A stretch of DNA of 33,178 bases from an uncultured archaeon (lineage in GTDB: Archaea > EX4484-52 > LFW-46), in assembly GCA_902384675.1 (NCBI GenBank), contig CABMCT010000012.1, forward strand, positions 1 to 33,178, in the 5' to 3' direction. Position numbers and translations under genes: made by a program. Positions 22,128-30,022 of the stretch are shown piece by piece. The number at the start of each line of letters is the position of its first letter. Positions within the stretch are counted from its first letter, which is position 1. The notes below the pieces were generated by a model that saw nothing but the letters and a program-made list of their open reading frames with translations, ran no database searches and was not told the DNA's origin.

Positions 22128-22949
22128 TTATTCCTTAAGTTCCAGGTTATCCAGAGGACTTTTCACTTTTTTCAGCTCCTCTGTCGAAACTGAGGTATAT
22201 ATCTGCGTTGTCTGCAAATTCGTATGCCCCAGAAGCTTCTGTATTTTTCTTATATCCGTCCCGTTTTCAAGCAAATGCGTTGCAAAGGTGTGGCGCAAAG
22301 TATGCACATGCACAGGCTTTTCTATTCCCGCCCTTTTTGCTGCCCGCTCCACAAGCTTTTGCACTGCCCGCGGCGTCAGCTGGCCGTCGCGTCCCTTGAA
22401 AACATAGTCCTGTGCTTTCGGGTTTTTTGCAAGCAGTTCATCCCGCAGTTTGTTCGAAAGTATGAACATCCTGTCTTTTTTTCCTTTGCCCGAGCGCACC
22501 CAGCCCATTCCTTCGGAGAAGTCGATGTCGCCGTATTTCAGGTTCACGCACTCCGAAAGCCGCAGGCCCGACGAATACAAAAGAAGCAAGAGGAGCCTGT
22601 GTTTTTCATTTGTTGTCGAATCTATGAGCCGCTTTACCTCTGTGCGCGTAAGGACAACAGGTAACCTGTTTGCGATTTTTGGCGCCTTTATGTTCACAAT
22701 GCCTTTTTTTAGCATGTCGTCATAATAGAATTTGAGTGCGGCTTTCATCAGCGCAACGGAGGAGCTTGCTATTTCGCCCGACGACATTTTTTCCGCAAGA
22801 AATTTTCGGATATCGTCCTCTGTTACGTCTTTTGGCTCTTTTTTTGTGAATTCAAGGAATTTCCGGTTGTAGAAAAGATATGTTTTGACAGTGCGTTGCG
22901 AGAAGCCGCGCAGCTTTAACTCGGTTTCCAGCGTTTCGAAATTATTCAT
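22128..22949 (-). CDS. xerA: Tyrosine recombinase XerA
   Basis: 273 residues, a size typical of archaeal XerA. The N-terminal SAM-like core-binding domain (about 1-85) includes GFSQRTVKTYLFYNRKFLEF. The catalytic domain carries R130 in SSGLRLSE, K155/K157 in GKGKKDR, H216-TL-R219 in HTLRHTFATHLL, H242 in LLGHTNLQTT and the nucleophile Y251. XerA resolves chromosome dimers at a dif-like site. ATG 22949 has a TATA-like CTTATATCC about 25 nt upstream, within a palindrome shared with the divergent gene at 23009. Its length and lack of extra domains favour a housekeeping Xer over an element integrase. Confidence 0.93.
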   Translation of the reverse strand: MNNFETLETELKLRGFSQRTVKTYLFYNRKFLEFTKKEPKDVTEDDIRKFLAEKMSSGEIASSSVALMKAALKFYYDDMLKKGIVNIKAPKIANRLPVVLTRTEVKRLIDSTTNEKHRLLLLLLYSSGLRLSECVNLKYGDIDFSEGMGWVRSGKGKKDRMFILSNKLRDELLAKNPKAQDYVFKGRDGQLTPRAVQKLVERAAKRAGIEKPVHVHTLRHTFATHLLENGTDIRKIQKLLGHTNLQTTQIYTSVSTEELKKVKSPLDNLELKE

Positions 22950-22969
22950 ATTTTATATTGGCGAGGGGA

Positions 22970-22991
22970 GGATATAAGTTTAAATATATCC
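22970..22991. promoter_or_regulatory. Bidirectional promoter between xerA and the HEAT-like gene
   Basis: A 22-bp A/T-rich near-palindrome with GGATATA and TATATCC ends and AGTTTAAA in the middle. Read leftward, CTTATATCC is centred about 25 nt before the xerA ATG. Read rightward, TTTAAATATA is centred about 25 nt before the ATG at 23009. The two TATA boxes touch, so initiation in the two directions probably competes. Confidence 0.6.
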
Positions 22992-23008
22992 AGCAATAAT
23001 AGAAAATT

Positions 23009-23419
23009 ATGACTAGAAAACCATCCCTAAAAGAACTAATAACTGCAGCTAAAGAAGAAAAATGGGACTATGTTGATGAGTCTCTTCCAAAAGTAGCTGG
23101 AGATGACCAATATGTCCGTTGGGCATACGCACATGGAATAGAAAACGAAGATAAAAACGTCCGCGACCTTGCAGGAAGTATATTGGAAAAAGCAACACTC
23201 TCTGAATCTGCATTTAGCCCAATTAGGCCCATAGTATTTGAAGCAATAAAAAAAGAATCGCATCCTTACGCAAAATACAGAATGGCTTTCGCGCTTGCAG
23301 CCCATGGCGCAGGAGAATATCAAGAGAAGATAATTCCCATTCTAGATGAGGCATCGAGAGATAAAGACGTTAGTTCTATTGCCGGAGGGTATCTTAAGCA
23401 ACTAAGGAAACAAAAATAA
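23009..23419 (+). CDS. Small HEAT-repeat-like protein
   Basis: 136 residues, all helical by appearance. Repeated units with the HEAT-like pattern are visible: DQYVRWAYAHGIENEDKNVRDLAGSILEKA, SAFSPIRPIVFEAIKKESHPYAKYRMAFALAAHG, and YQEKIIPILDEASRDKDVSSIAGGYLKQL. Such folds mediate protein-protein contacts; no catalytic motif is seen and no partner can be named. ATG 23009 is leaderless with a TATA about 25 nt upstream, in the promoter shared with xerA. It is convergent with the IPP isomerase gene, 16 bp away. Confidence 0.7.
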   Translation: MTRKPSLKELITAAKEEKWDYVDESLPKVAGDDQYVRWAYAHGIENEDKNVRDLAGSILEKATLSESAFSPIRPIVFEAIKKESHPYAKYRMAFALAAHGAGEYQEKIIPILDEASRDKDVSSIAGGYLKQLRKQK

Positions 23420-23435
23420 AATAAATTAAAACCCT

Positions 23436-24572
23436 CTACCTCCTCTGCTCTTTCCACTCTTTGACAAACCCGCTAAGAACATATTTCGCTTTTTTCAGTT
23501 CCGCGATATTCCTGCTTCCTGTCAGCATCATTGCGATTTTCAGCTGGGTTATGAATTCGTTCAGTTTTTCCTCGACTGCCTTGTCGCTTATTGTTGCTGC
23601 TTTTAGGAACGGCAACGCTGCACCGCATAAGTCCGCGCCCAGGGCAATTGCCTTTGCCATGTCAACGCCCGAGCGTATGCCTCCCGAAGCTATTATAGGA
23701 ATGCTTACTGCGTTTCTTACCTCGATAAGAGAGCAGGCTGTCGGGATTCCCCAGTTTTCAAAGCCGCTTATTCCTTCCCTATAGCTTTCAATCAGCGCGA
23801 AATTCGTTCCGCCTAGACCTGAAATATCAATTGCTTTCGCCCCGGCTTTTTCAATATGTTTTGCTGTCTGCGCACTTATGCCTGCTCCTGTTTCTTTTAC
23901 AATTATCGGGAATCCGCCTTTGCAAATTTGTGTTAATTCGTTGAGGCAGCCTTTCCAGTTCTTGTCCCCTCCCGGCTGGCAGAGTTCCTGCAGCGGGTTT
24001 AAGTGGAGCGCAAGAGCATCGCACTGTATTCCCGAAATCGCGTCATTGTATTCCTTGTCGCCGAAGCCGTTCCTGAATTGTATCAGGCCAAGATTTCCTA
24101 TAAGAAAAACATTGGGCGCAATGTCGCGCACTTTGTATGTCTTTGCAAGTTCCGGCTCTTTTACCATTGCCCTTTGCGAGCCGACGCCGAATCCTAGCCC
24201 GAGCTTATCCGCTGCTTTTGCAAGATTCCGGTTTATTTTTTCTGCATCCTTGCAGCCGCCGGTCATAGCCTCTATGATAAATGGAGCGTTCAGCTTTTTT
24301 CCAAGAAATGTCGTGGTTATATCTATTTCCTCGAAATCCAGTTCAGGCAGGGCGTCATGGATAAGGTGAACGTTCTTGAAATCAGTGTTTGCGCTTTCGA
24401 CTTTTTTTGAAAGAGATAGCCTGATATGGTCGCACTTTCGCTGCTCGATTGGCGGTGCCGGCGCAGTTTTCTTTTTTTCCTTTTCAATCGGCTGCTTTGG
24501 TTTCTGCGGCTTCAGAGGTTTCACAGGCATAGGAGGGATTTCTTTCTGGTCAGGAATTGTAGTTTCCGGCAT
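23436..24572 (-). CDS. fni: Type-2 isopentenyl-diphosphate delta-isomerase with Pro/Lys-rich N-terminal extension
   Basis: 378 residues. FMN-dependent IDI-2 interconverts IPP and DMAPP for archaeal lipid synthesis. Diagnostic segments are RKCDHIRLSL at the start of the catalytic part, APFIIEAMTGG, LGFGVGSQRAM, LALHLNPLQELCQPGG, IVKETGAGIS, ISGLGGTNF, and IIASGGIRSGVDMAKAIALGAD. About 44 residues rich in Pro and Lys precede the enzyme (PPMPVKPLKPQKPKQPIEKE), longer than the usual N-terminus. ATG 24572 fits a TATA-like stretch (24591-24603) about 25 nt upstream; Met15 at 24530 would still retain part of the extension. It probably has its own promoter. Confidence 0.95.
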   Translation of the reverse strand: MPETTIPDQKEIPPMPVKPLKPQKPKQPIEKEKKKTAPAPPIEQRKCDHIRLSLSKKVESANTDFKNVHLIHDALPELDFEEIDITTTFLGKKLNAPFIIEAMTGGCKDAEKINRNLAKAADKLGLGFGVGSQRAMVKEPELAKTYKVRDIAPNVFLIGNLGLIQFRNGFGDKEYNDAISGIQCDALALHLNPLQELCQPGGDKNWKGCLNELTQICKGGFPIIVKETGAGISAQTAKHIEKAGAKAIDISGLGGTNFALIESYREGISGFENWGIPTACSLIEVRNAVSIPIIASGGIRSGVDMAKAIALGADLCGAALPFLKAATISDKAVEEKLNEFITQLKIAMMLTGSRNIAELKKAKYVLSGFVKEWKEQRR

Positions 24573-24607
24573 ACTAATACTTTGACGGTTGTTTTATTTA
24601 TAGTTTT

Positions 24608-25213
24608 TCAAAAGATTACTTTTTCCCCGAACATTTCTTTTAGCATTTTTTCCGCGGGATCCTCCAAGGGATTGCCGTTTACTTCGATTTCCGTGATATT
24701 TCTCAAGCCATATATGCTGTCAGGAAATTTGGTAAATTGATTATCGCTTGCACGCATGACTCTTAGCTCTTTCATAGCTCCTATGCTTTCCGGCAATTCA
24801 CGAAGACCGTTTCCCCGTATGTCAAGGTACCACAACTCGCTTAATTTCGAAATGCTTCCCGGCAGATGCGGCAGCCCCATGTAAGCTAACGTGTAACCGG
24901 AAACCGTGAGATATCTCTTTAAAGTAGAATTGCCCTTGGAACTGATGTGCTTATTTGAAAGCGTTATGTTCCGGGATGCGTATGGCACATTCTCCCGCAT
25001 TACATATTCCTTTTCGGGTGTGCTTCCGTACAATTTCGTGATTTCCCTAAGTGCGTCGTATTCTTCCTTGAGTAGCCAGTTATCAAAAAACCGGATGCAT
25101 GGCCGCGTATCTATAATTTCCTGTGCTCCATGATTCTCGGGGAGCTTATCTTCATAACCGCCGGTGTACCGCGGCTTTTTTCTTTCTGTCAGGGGGCTCG
25201 TGTGCAGTCCCAT
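24608..25213 (-). CDS. Leucine-rich repeat protein
   Basis: 201 residues. The C-terminal half contains LRR units with the usual LxxLxLxxNxLxxLP spacing: LPGSISKLSELWYLDIRGNGLRELPESIG, MKELRVMRASDNQFTKFPDSIYG, LRNITEIEVNGNPLEDP. The N-terminal half (about 1-85) is charged and not recognised. There is no signal peptide, so it is probably a cytosolic interaction protein. ATG 25213 is the only good start; the nearest A/T-rich TATA-like element is about 45 nt upstream, implying a short leader. It is divergent from the LigD-like gene. Confidence 0.75.
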   Translation of the reverse strand: MGLHTSPLTERKKPRYTGGYEDKLPENHGAQEIIDTRPCIRFFDNWLLKEEYDALREITKLYGSTPEKEYVMRENVPYASRNITLSNKHISSKGNSTLKRYLTVSGYTLAYMGLPHLPGSISKLSELWYLDIRGNGLRELPESIGAMKELRVMRASDNQFTKFPDSIYGLRNITEIEVNGNPLEDPAEKMLKEMFGEKVIF

Positions 25214-25326
25214 ACAAAACCATTCCAGCTATCCCAGACATTTCCTGCAATGTTTTTAAATATATTCTTTATCATATACGATGTATGCCATATGTCTAAA
25301 ACAATGTAGATTAGTGCCTTCTAAAA

Positions 25327-25335
25327 GTTATAAGG
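25327..25335 (+). promoter_or_regulatory. TATA-like promoter of the LigD-like phosphoesterase gene
   Basis: GTTATAAGG is centred 25 nt before ATG 25356 and fixes that start against the ATG at 25281, whose extra 25 residues do not resemble the family. Confidence 0.5.
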
Positions 25336-25355
25336 TATATTATCCAATATCATAT

Positions 25356-25814
25356 ATGCCTCTTGAAAACTATGCTAAAAAAAGAGATTTTAAAAAAACA
25401 CCGGAACCAAAACCTCGCGAAAATCCTGAACCCGCAGGCAAAGAATTGATTTTTGTCGTGCACGAGCATCACGCAACGCACCTTCACTGGGATTTGCGCC
25501 TCGAGCATGAAGGCGTCCTGAAGTCGTGGGCTGTGCCAAAAGAGCCGGAACTTGAGGAAGGAGTAAAGCGGCTTGCAGTCGAGGTAGAGGACCATCCGCT
25601 GGATTACGCAGATTTTGAGGGCGAAATTCCGGAAGGGCAATACGGCGCAGGAAAAGTTATAATATGGGATAATGGAACGTACATCCCGGAAAAATTTTCA
25701 GACAAAGAAATAATTGCGGACTTTCGCGGGAAAAAACTTTTAGGGAAATATGTCCTTATCAAGACAGAATTCAAGGGCGCAAAAAATACGTGGTTGTTCT
25801 TCAAAAAGAAATAG
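25356..25814 (+). CDS. Stand-alone DNA ligase D 3'-phosphoesterase domain protein
   Basis: 152 residues, exactly one LigD PE domain. Metal-site residues are in VVHEHHATHLHWDLRLEHEG (His36-His44, Asp46, Arg48), followed by LKSWAVPKEPEL, VEDHPLDYADFEGEIPEGQYG and a final strand KNTWLFFKKK. PE domains remove 3'-phosphates or ribonucleotides from DNA ends. In bacteria PE is fused to ligase and polymerase domains for end joining; stand-alone PEs are known in archaea. No Ku, ligase or primase-polymerase gene is in this window. The HAD gene begins right after its stop codon. Confidence 0.93.
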   Translation: MPLENYAKKRDFKKTPEPKPRENPEPAGKELIFVVHEHHATHLHWDLRLEHEGVLKSWAVPKEPELEEGVKRLAVEVEDHPLDYADFEGEIPEGQYGAGKVIIWDNGTYIPEKFSDKEIIADFRGKKLLGKYVLIKTEFKGAKNTWLFFKKK

Positions 25815-25816
25815 GG

Positions 25817-26581
25817 ATGTCTCTTATGCCTCAAATATCTGTTAAATGCATATTGTGGGATTATGGGAATACTCTCTTGTTAGACCCGTTTCCAAAAATC
25901 CTGGAAAAAATCGCTTCTGATTGTGTGGCTCGCTTAAAAGATTACGGCTATGATATCAGCGAAAAAGACTTTATCAGCGAATGGAGCGAAGCGAACAGGA
26001 AAATCAACTATCCGCATATCAGCCATTTTGTGCAGGAGGAGCCGATAATTGCAAAAGCTCTTGGCAAACTGAAAATCCTGCCGCAAGATATGCTTGTAAT
26101 ACTGCCGAAAATACTTGGCATATACAGGAGCAGATTCAAGGAACATGTAAGAAACGAGGCACGAAACAAGGAAGTAAGAGAAATAGTTTCCTGGATAAAG
26201 CAGGAAGGGTTTACGCAGGGAGTTTTCAGCAACGGCAGGGTGCTGGACCCAAAGCCGGCGCTTGCATTGATGGGCATAGAAAAATATTTCGATATTATTT
26301 ACGCTTCAGAAGAAGGCGGCATAGAAAAGCCGAACCCGAAAGTTTTTGGCAGGATTCTTAATGCACTAAAAGTAAAGCCCAAAGATTGCACGTATATCGG
26401 GGATGACCCGTTAAGAGATGTCGAATGCGCAAAAAAGAGAGGAATGTTTGCTGTTTTGTACAAAAGGCCTGCGGAAGAATCTGCTTCATGGCGCGATTAT
26501 AAAATCAGGCCAAAAATAGCACCGGATGCAGAGATAACTTCGTTGGCTGAATTAAAGAAGATACTCATTCTAAAACATTAG
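25817..26581 (+). CDS. HAD-superfamily hydrolase
   Basis: 254 residues from ATG 25817 (ATG 25826 is nearly as good). Motif I is CILWDYGNTLLL: the nucleophilic Asp is present, the second position is Gly instead of Asp, followed by the conserved Thr. Motif II is GVFSNGRV, motif III Lys is in EGGIEKPNPKVFGRIL, and motif IV is YIGDDPLRDVECAKKRGM. A helical cap lies between motifs I and II (about 35-125), giving a class-I HAD like phosphoglycolate phosphatases or related enzymes. The substrate is unknown. It follows the PE gene with almost no gap and precedes pelota by 11 bp, so the three are probably one transcript. Confidence 0.88.
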   Translation: MSLMPQISVKCILWDYGNTLLLDPFPKILEKIASDCVARLKDYGYDISEKDFISEWSEANRKINYPHISHFVQEEPIIAKALGKLKILPQDMLVILPKILGIYRSRFKEHVRNEARNKEVREIVSWIKQEGFTQGVFSNGRVLDPKPALALMGIEKYFDIIYASEEGGIEKPNPKVFGRILNALKVKPKDCTYIGDDPLRDVECAKKRGMFAVLYKRPAEESASWRDYKIRPKIAPDAEITSLAELKKILILKH

Positions 26582-26592
26582 AGTTGATTTTC

Positions 26593-27606
26593 ATGAAACT
26601 CCTAAAGCGCGACTTTAAACACGGCATCAAAATCAAGCCGGAGACGTTGGATGATTTGTGGAATCTTAAGAATATCCTTGCAGAGGGAGATGTTGCCGGA
26701 GCCAAGACAATCCGTACAATACAGCGTACTGAAACCGGCGAAAAAAAGCCCGTGTATTTAAAACTTAAAGTCGAGAAAATGCAGTTTGACGAAAGCGGAA
26801 ATGCGCTACGCCTGACAGGAAAAATCACAGAAGCTCCGGAGGAATTCGAGCACGGCTACCACACAATTTCTGTTGAACCGAATACAATTCTGGATATAGA
26901 AAAAGAGTGGACTCCAAGCGATAAAATTCGGCTTGATGAAAGCCTCACTTACAAAGGCCTTAAGTTTCTCATATGTGTTGTCGATGAGCGAAGGGCGGAC
27001 TTTGCAAAGGCAACAGAACTTGAAGTAAAAATATTTGCGACAGTTACTTGGAAGGCAGCAGGAAAAGAGTACGGCGCTTTGAGCCCGGAAATATTTTATG
27101 ACGAAGTCATCAAGCTTATCGACGCTAATTCCAATGTTGATAAAATAATTATTGCAGGCCCGGGATTTGCAAAAGAAAATATCATGGCCCTGATTAAGAA
27201 AAGAAAACTTGCATGGGCTTCCAAATGCGTCCCGGCGCAGTCAAGCATTACCGGAAAAACCGGAGTAAATGAAGTGATAAAGCGCGGCGGGCTTGAAAAG
27301 GTTTTGGCAGAAAGCAGGCTGTCGTTTGAAACTAATTTGGTCGAGAAGTTCCTGGAGCACTTGGGGAAAGAGACAGGCCTTGCGGTTTACGGCAAAAAAG
27401 AAGTTGCACAGGCGGCGGAAAACGGCGCAATTGCAGAGCTTCTTGTGTCTGATAAAATGCTGCGCAATGCAGAGACTGAGAAAATAATTTCAGAAGTCGA
27501 GAAAAATTCAGGCGCAGTTCACATAATCAATTCAACGCACGAATCCGGCGAGAAGCTTTTCAACCTTGGAGGATTTGGGGCGGTTTTGAGGTACAAAGTT
27601 AGATGA
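26593..27606 (+). CDS. pelA: aPelota, ribosome-rescue factor
   Basis: 337 residues from ATG 26593, preceded by GTTGATT. It has the three domains of Pelota/Dom34: an Sm-like N-terminal domain (MKLLKRDFKHGIKIKPETLDDLWNL to about 130), an eRF1 domain-2-like centre (KFLICVVDERRADFA to about 250, without the GGQ motif of release factors), and a C-terminal eRF1_3-like domain (EVAQAAENGAIAELLVSDKML, then HIINSTHESGEKLFNLGGFGAVLRY). It recognises stalled ribosomes together with an EF1A-like GTPase and ABCE1 in no-go decay. It is the last gene of the 25356-27606 set. Confidence 0.96.
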   Translation: MKLLKRDFKHGIKIKPETLDDLWNLKNILAEGDVAGAKTIRTIQRTETGEKKPVYLKLKVEKMQFDESGNALRLTGKITEAPEEFEHGYHTISVEPNTILDIEKEWTPSDKIRLDESLTYKGLKFLICVVDERRADFAKATELEVKIFATVTWKAAGKEYGALSPEIFYDEVIKLIDANSNVDKIIIAGPGFAKENIMALIKKRKLAWASKCVPAQSSITGKTGVNEVIKRGGLEKVLAESRLSFETNLVEKFLEHLGKETGLAVYGKKEVAQAAENGAIAELLVSDKMLRNAETEKIISEVEKNSGAVHIINSTHESGEKLFNLGGFGAVLRYKVR

Positions 27607-27627
27607 TGCTTGGTGAAAAAATGATAA

Positions 27628-27753
27628 CTGGCTTTAAAAGGTATAAAGATAGGAAAGAGTGTTAAACTCTCTGGCATTTTGAGGCAGAATGAAAATGGAG
27701 AACGTCAAATATTCTTAGAAACAAAAGATCATTATATTTTACCAATATTATAA
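27628..27753 (+). pseudogene. Small ORF without a normal start codon, possible gene remnant
   Basis: In the gap after pelota one frame reads 41 codons to TAA 27753: SVKLSGILRQNENGERQIFL followed by ETKDHYILPIL. The alternation of strands and the ENGE turn look protein-like (OB-fold-like), but the frame has no ATG, GTG or TTG at its beginning, only CTG right after an in-frame TAA. It overlaps the end of the TIM-barrel gene by a few bases. It is either a decayed gene or chance. Confidence 0.25.
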
Positions 27754-28476
27754 TTTTCTTACAATTTTTATCTCCCTCTCAAGTTCTTCTGCGGTATATA
27801 TTTCTCCTTCTATGATTAGTGGAACGTCTTTTTTTCTTATGGTTGGTACAATGCCGGTTTTATTTAATGTAATGTGTCTTTGTCTTATCGTATCACAATA
27901 AAATGCCCTTCTTGAAGCGCTAATATGTATTTCAGCTATTCTTTGATAAAATGCCTTTTCATACATTTCAAACGATTCTTGAGACTCCATACTATGGGCG
28001 AAGTCTAAAACTATGCCAATTTTAGGATTGCGATTTGTAATGTGCATTAACTCTTTGATTGAGCATCCGCTGCTTTTCTCTGGTGTCATGTTTTCAACAG
28101 AAAGGTTGGGAAATAATTTCTGAATAAAACCGTAGGTATTGATTGTTTTAACACAATCCGGATGTATTACAGCCGTATGAGAATCTAATCTGTGATATAG
28201 CTCTGAGAGGGAGTTTATGAACAAGTCTCCTTTTTCTGAATAAACAATCTCTTTCCACGGCAGATGTATTGAATTGAAATTCAATTGCTTAATGTATGAT
28301 TCATTTTTCTTTGTTAATTTTACGATTACTTTGCCAGAACGATTTGGCTTTTCAGGTTTGGCAAATGAAAGTTCTATGCCATCAATTCTCAATCCAGATT
28401 CTCTGAAGAAGCGGATTTGCTTATTTATTCCAGTAATGTGCGGATGCAGAACGCCTGTTGAAACGCCGACTAACAT
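27748..28476 (-). CDS. Xylose isomerase-like TIM-barrel (AP endonuclease family 2) protein
   Basis: 242 residues. The barrel pattern of the AP-endonuclease-2/sugar-isomerase-like family is visible: MLVGVSTGVLHP at strand 1, DGIELSFA at strand 2, NSIHLPW at strand 3, HTAVIHPDC, NLSVENMTPEK, IGIVLDFAHS, AEIHIS, and VPLIIEGEI at the end. The His, Glu and Asp residues at strand ends (H in IHLPW, H in IHPD, E in VENM, D and H in LDFAHS, H in EIHIS, E in IEGE) fit a metal site. DNA-repair nuclease or sugar isomerase activity cannot be told apart. ATG 28476 has a TATA-like TTTTTATATTC about 26 nt upstream. Confidence 0.8.
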   Translation of the reverse strand: MLVGVSTGVLHPHITGINKQIRFFRESGLRIDGIELSFAKPEKPNRSGKVIVKLTKKNESYIKQLNFNSIHLPWKEIVYSEKGDLFINSLSELYHRLDSHTAVIHPDCVKTINTYGFIQKLFPNLSVENMTPEKSSGCSIKELMHITNRNPKIGIVLDFAHSMESQESFEMYEKAFYQRIAEIHISASRRAFYCDTIRQRHITLNKTGIVPTIRKKDVPLIIEGEIYTAEELEREIKIVRKL

Positions 28477-28588
28477 ATGAATAAATACCTTTTGAAGAAT
28501 ATAAAAATATGATAGGATACAAATTGCGCGAGTTTCATCATGAGTTACTTGAAAACAGCTATAGGATTATCATTCATGAAAAATCAGC

Positions 28589-28873
28589 TCAAAAAACCCT
28601 AATCATCCTGCCTTTGATATACGGATTTTTCAAGTGGTCGATTGCATCCAGCGCACTGCGCGCTTCCGTAATTTCTGCGGACAGATATTTTCCCGGGCTA
28701 TTAGATACTTTTGTCAGGCAATCAACAAGGTAATATAATAGCTCATCAGGTTTTACTTTTCCTATTTTTATATATTCTGCGACAGTATCAAGCAGCCCGA
28801 TATTTCCTTCTGCTAATTCTTCAAGCTCTTTTTGTATCCCATTATTTTGCTGTTTTTGCATTAGCTTTTGCAT
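28589..28873 (-). CDS. Unknown 94-aa protein
   Basis: No family recognised. The sequence is helical and amphipathic: MQKLMQKQQNNGIQKELEEL, GLLDTVAEYIKIGKVKPDELLYYLVDCL, AEITEARSALDAIDHLKNPY. There is no membrane segment or Cys cluster. ATG 28873 has a TATA-like GTAATATATGAC about 29 nt upstream, so a leaderless single-gene mRNA is likely. Codon usage and charge pattern look real; the plus-strand frame that overlaps it is a shadow. Confidence 0.6.
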   Translation of the reverse strand: MQKLMQKQQNNGIQKELEELAEGNIGLLDTVAEYIKIGKVKPDELLYYLVDCLTKVSNSPGKYLSAEITEARSALDAIDHLKNPYIKGRMIRVF

Positions 28874-28974
28874 AATTCGGATGTTTTGGCACGGAAGTCA
28901 TATATTACTTTTCTGCCTTTGTTCAAATTCTGCGGCAATTGTCGTAGATTGTCTTAAAGATCCAAAGAACAGTT

Positions 28975-29196
28975 TTAGGGTTTTGCAAAGAAATCAGGAT
29001 TCAATTTTTTAAACCATGTACAGTCCAGGCAGCTTTTATACTTCTTTTTCAATTTCGGACAGCCTTCTTTTCTAAAAGTTCCGGCAACCATCCAGCATTC
29101 CCGCCCGGAATCTGTCTCGTATGCAGGGCATTTTTCGTGTATGTTTTTTGAGCACTTCCAGAATTCCCAGCAGTTCTTAGTTTTTTTGTAAACCAT
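28975..29196 (-). CDS. Two-CW domain small Cys-rich protein
   Basis: 73 residues. NCWEFWKCSKNIHEKCPAYE, then GRECWMVAGTFRKEGCPKLK and SCLDCTWFK make up the two-CW domain: two CW motifs and seven or more cysteines, probably binding metal or Fe-S. In bacteria this domain often precedes signalling modules; here it stands alone. ATG 29196 is chosen because residues before it are not part of the domain and a TATA-like TATATATCG lies about 24 nt upstream. It is divergent from the FKBP gene. Confidence 0.8.
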   Translation of the reverse strand: MVYKKTKNCWEFWKCSKNIHEKCPAYETDSGRECWMVAGTFRKEGCPKLKKKYKSCLDCTWFKKLNPDFFAKP

Positions 29197-29304
29197 TGTA
29201 TTTATTGACCTAGTCGATATATAAATATTCGGCAGCAGCAAACAACCCGCCCAAATGCCGATAACCTTAAAAACTTGCGCAAGATAGAATTAAACAGGAG
29301 TTCT

Positions 29305-29967
29305 ATGGAAAATGGCACGTTTGTTGAAATAGACTATGTCGGCAAAATCAAGGAGAGCGGGGAAATTTTCGACCTGACTTACGAGAATATTGCAAAAGAG
29401 AAAAAGATATTCAATCCACATGTAAAATACGGTCCCGTAACGATAATTCTTGGAAACAAGCAGATACTTTCAAGCCTTGAGAACAGAATCAGGGAGCTCA
29501 AGGTCGGCGAGGAAAAGACTTTTGTCCTGGAAACCAAGGAAGCTTTTGGCGATAGGTCAGCTGATTTTATCAAGCTGATTCCTTTGAGCAACTTCACAAA
29601 GCAGAACATGCATCCGCAGGTCGGGCAGTTCATAACGCTTGCAAACAATCTGCAGGGGCGCGTGGTTTCTGTTTCAAGCGGCAGGGTAAAGATTGATTTC
29701 AACCATCCGTTGGCAGGAAAAGCACTTGAATATGAAGTTGTGCTTAACAAGATTGTCGAGAAGGCAGAGGATAAAGTAAACGCAGTATTTTCATATTACG
29801 CAGGGGCAGATGCAAAATCAGTTAATATTGATTCGGGCATTGCCAAAATAGAGCTTTCATCAAATGTCGAGCTGCCACAGAATGCCAAGAAAAAGATATC
29901 CGAGGAGATAACAAAGCATGTGGCAGGCATAAAAGAGGTCAGTTTTGTCGAAAATTTCGGAAAGTAA
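29305..29967 (+). CDS. FKBP-type peptidyl-prolyl isomerase (SlyD-like, with extra C-terminal domain)
   Basis: 220 residues from ATG 29305, with AGGAG about 6 nt upstream. The FKBP domain begins GTFVEIDYVGKIKESGEIFD, is interrupted by the insert-in-flap chaperone domain (from about residue 85), and continues with QGRVVSVSSGRVKIDFNHPLAGKALEYEV, as in archaeal long-type FKBPs/SlyD. About 65 additional residues at the C-terminus (KVNAVFSYYAGADAKSVNID...) form a separate small domain. It assists folding of proline-limited proteins in the cytosol. It lies 55 bp ahead of ftsZ, which has its own TATA box. Confidence 0.93.
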   Translation: MENGTFVEIDYVGKIKESGEIFDLTYENIAKEKKIFNPHVKYGPVTIILGNKQILSSLENRIRELKVGEEKTFVLETKEAFGDRSADFIKLIPLSNFTKQNMHPQVGQFITLANNLQGRVVSVSSGRVKIDFNHPLAGKALEYEVVLNKIVEKAEDKVNAVFSYYAGADAKSVNIDSGIAKIELSSNVELPQNAKKKISEEITKHVAGIKEVSFVENFGK

Positions 29968-29989
29968 TGGCGCGGCTTGGATTCAATAC

Positions 29990-30001
29990 GTATTTAAATA
30001 T
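29990..30001 (+). promoter_or_regulatory. TATA promoter of ftsZ
   Basis: GTATTTAAATAT is centred about 28 nt before ATG 30023. It argues for a leaderless ftsZ transcript separate from the FKBP gene and against longer N-terminal versions starting upstream at 29945. Confidence 0.6.
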
Positions 30002-30022
30002 TTTCCGCTACAATTTAACACT

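Noticed and set aside
22128-22949. Xer recombinase as integrase of a mobile element inserted at tRNA-Lys
   Set aside because: It matches short housekeeping XerA, and I saw no duplicated tRNA 3' end (attachment-site repeat) or element genes near it.
28509-28733. Plus-strand 74-codon ORF starting ATG 28509
   Set aside because: Most of it is antisense to the 94-aa gene at 28589-28873, and the TATA-like sequence just before it is better placed for the divergent TIM-barrel gene.
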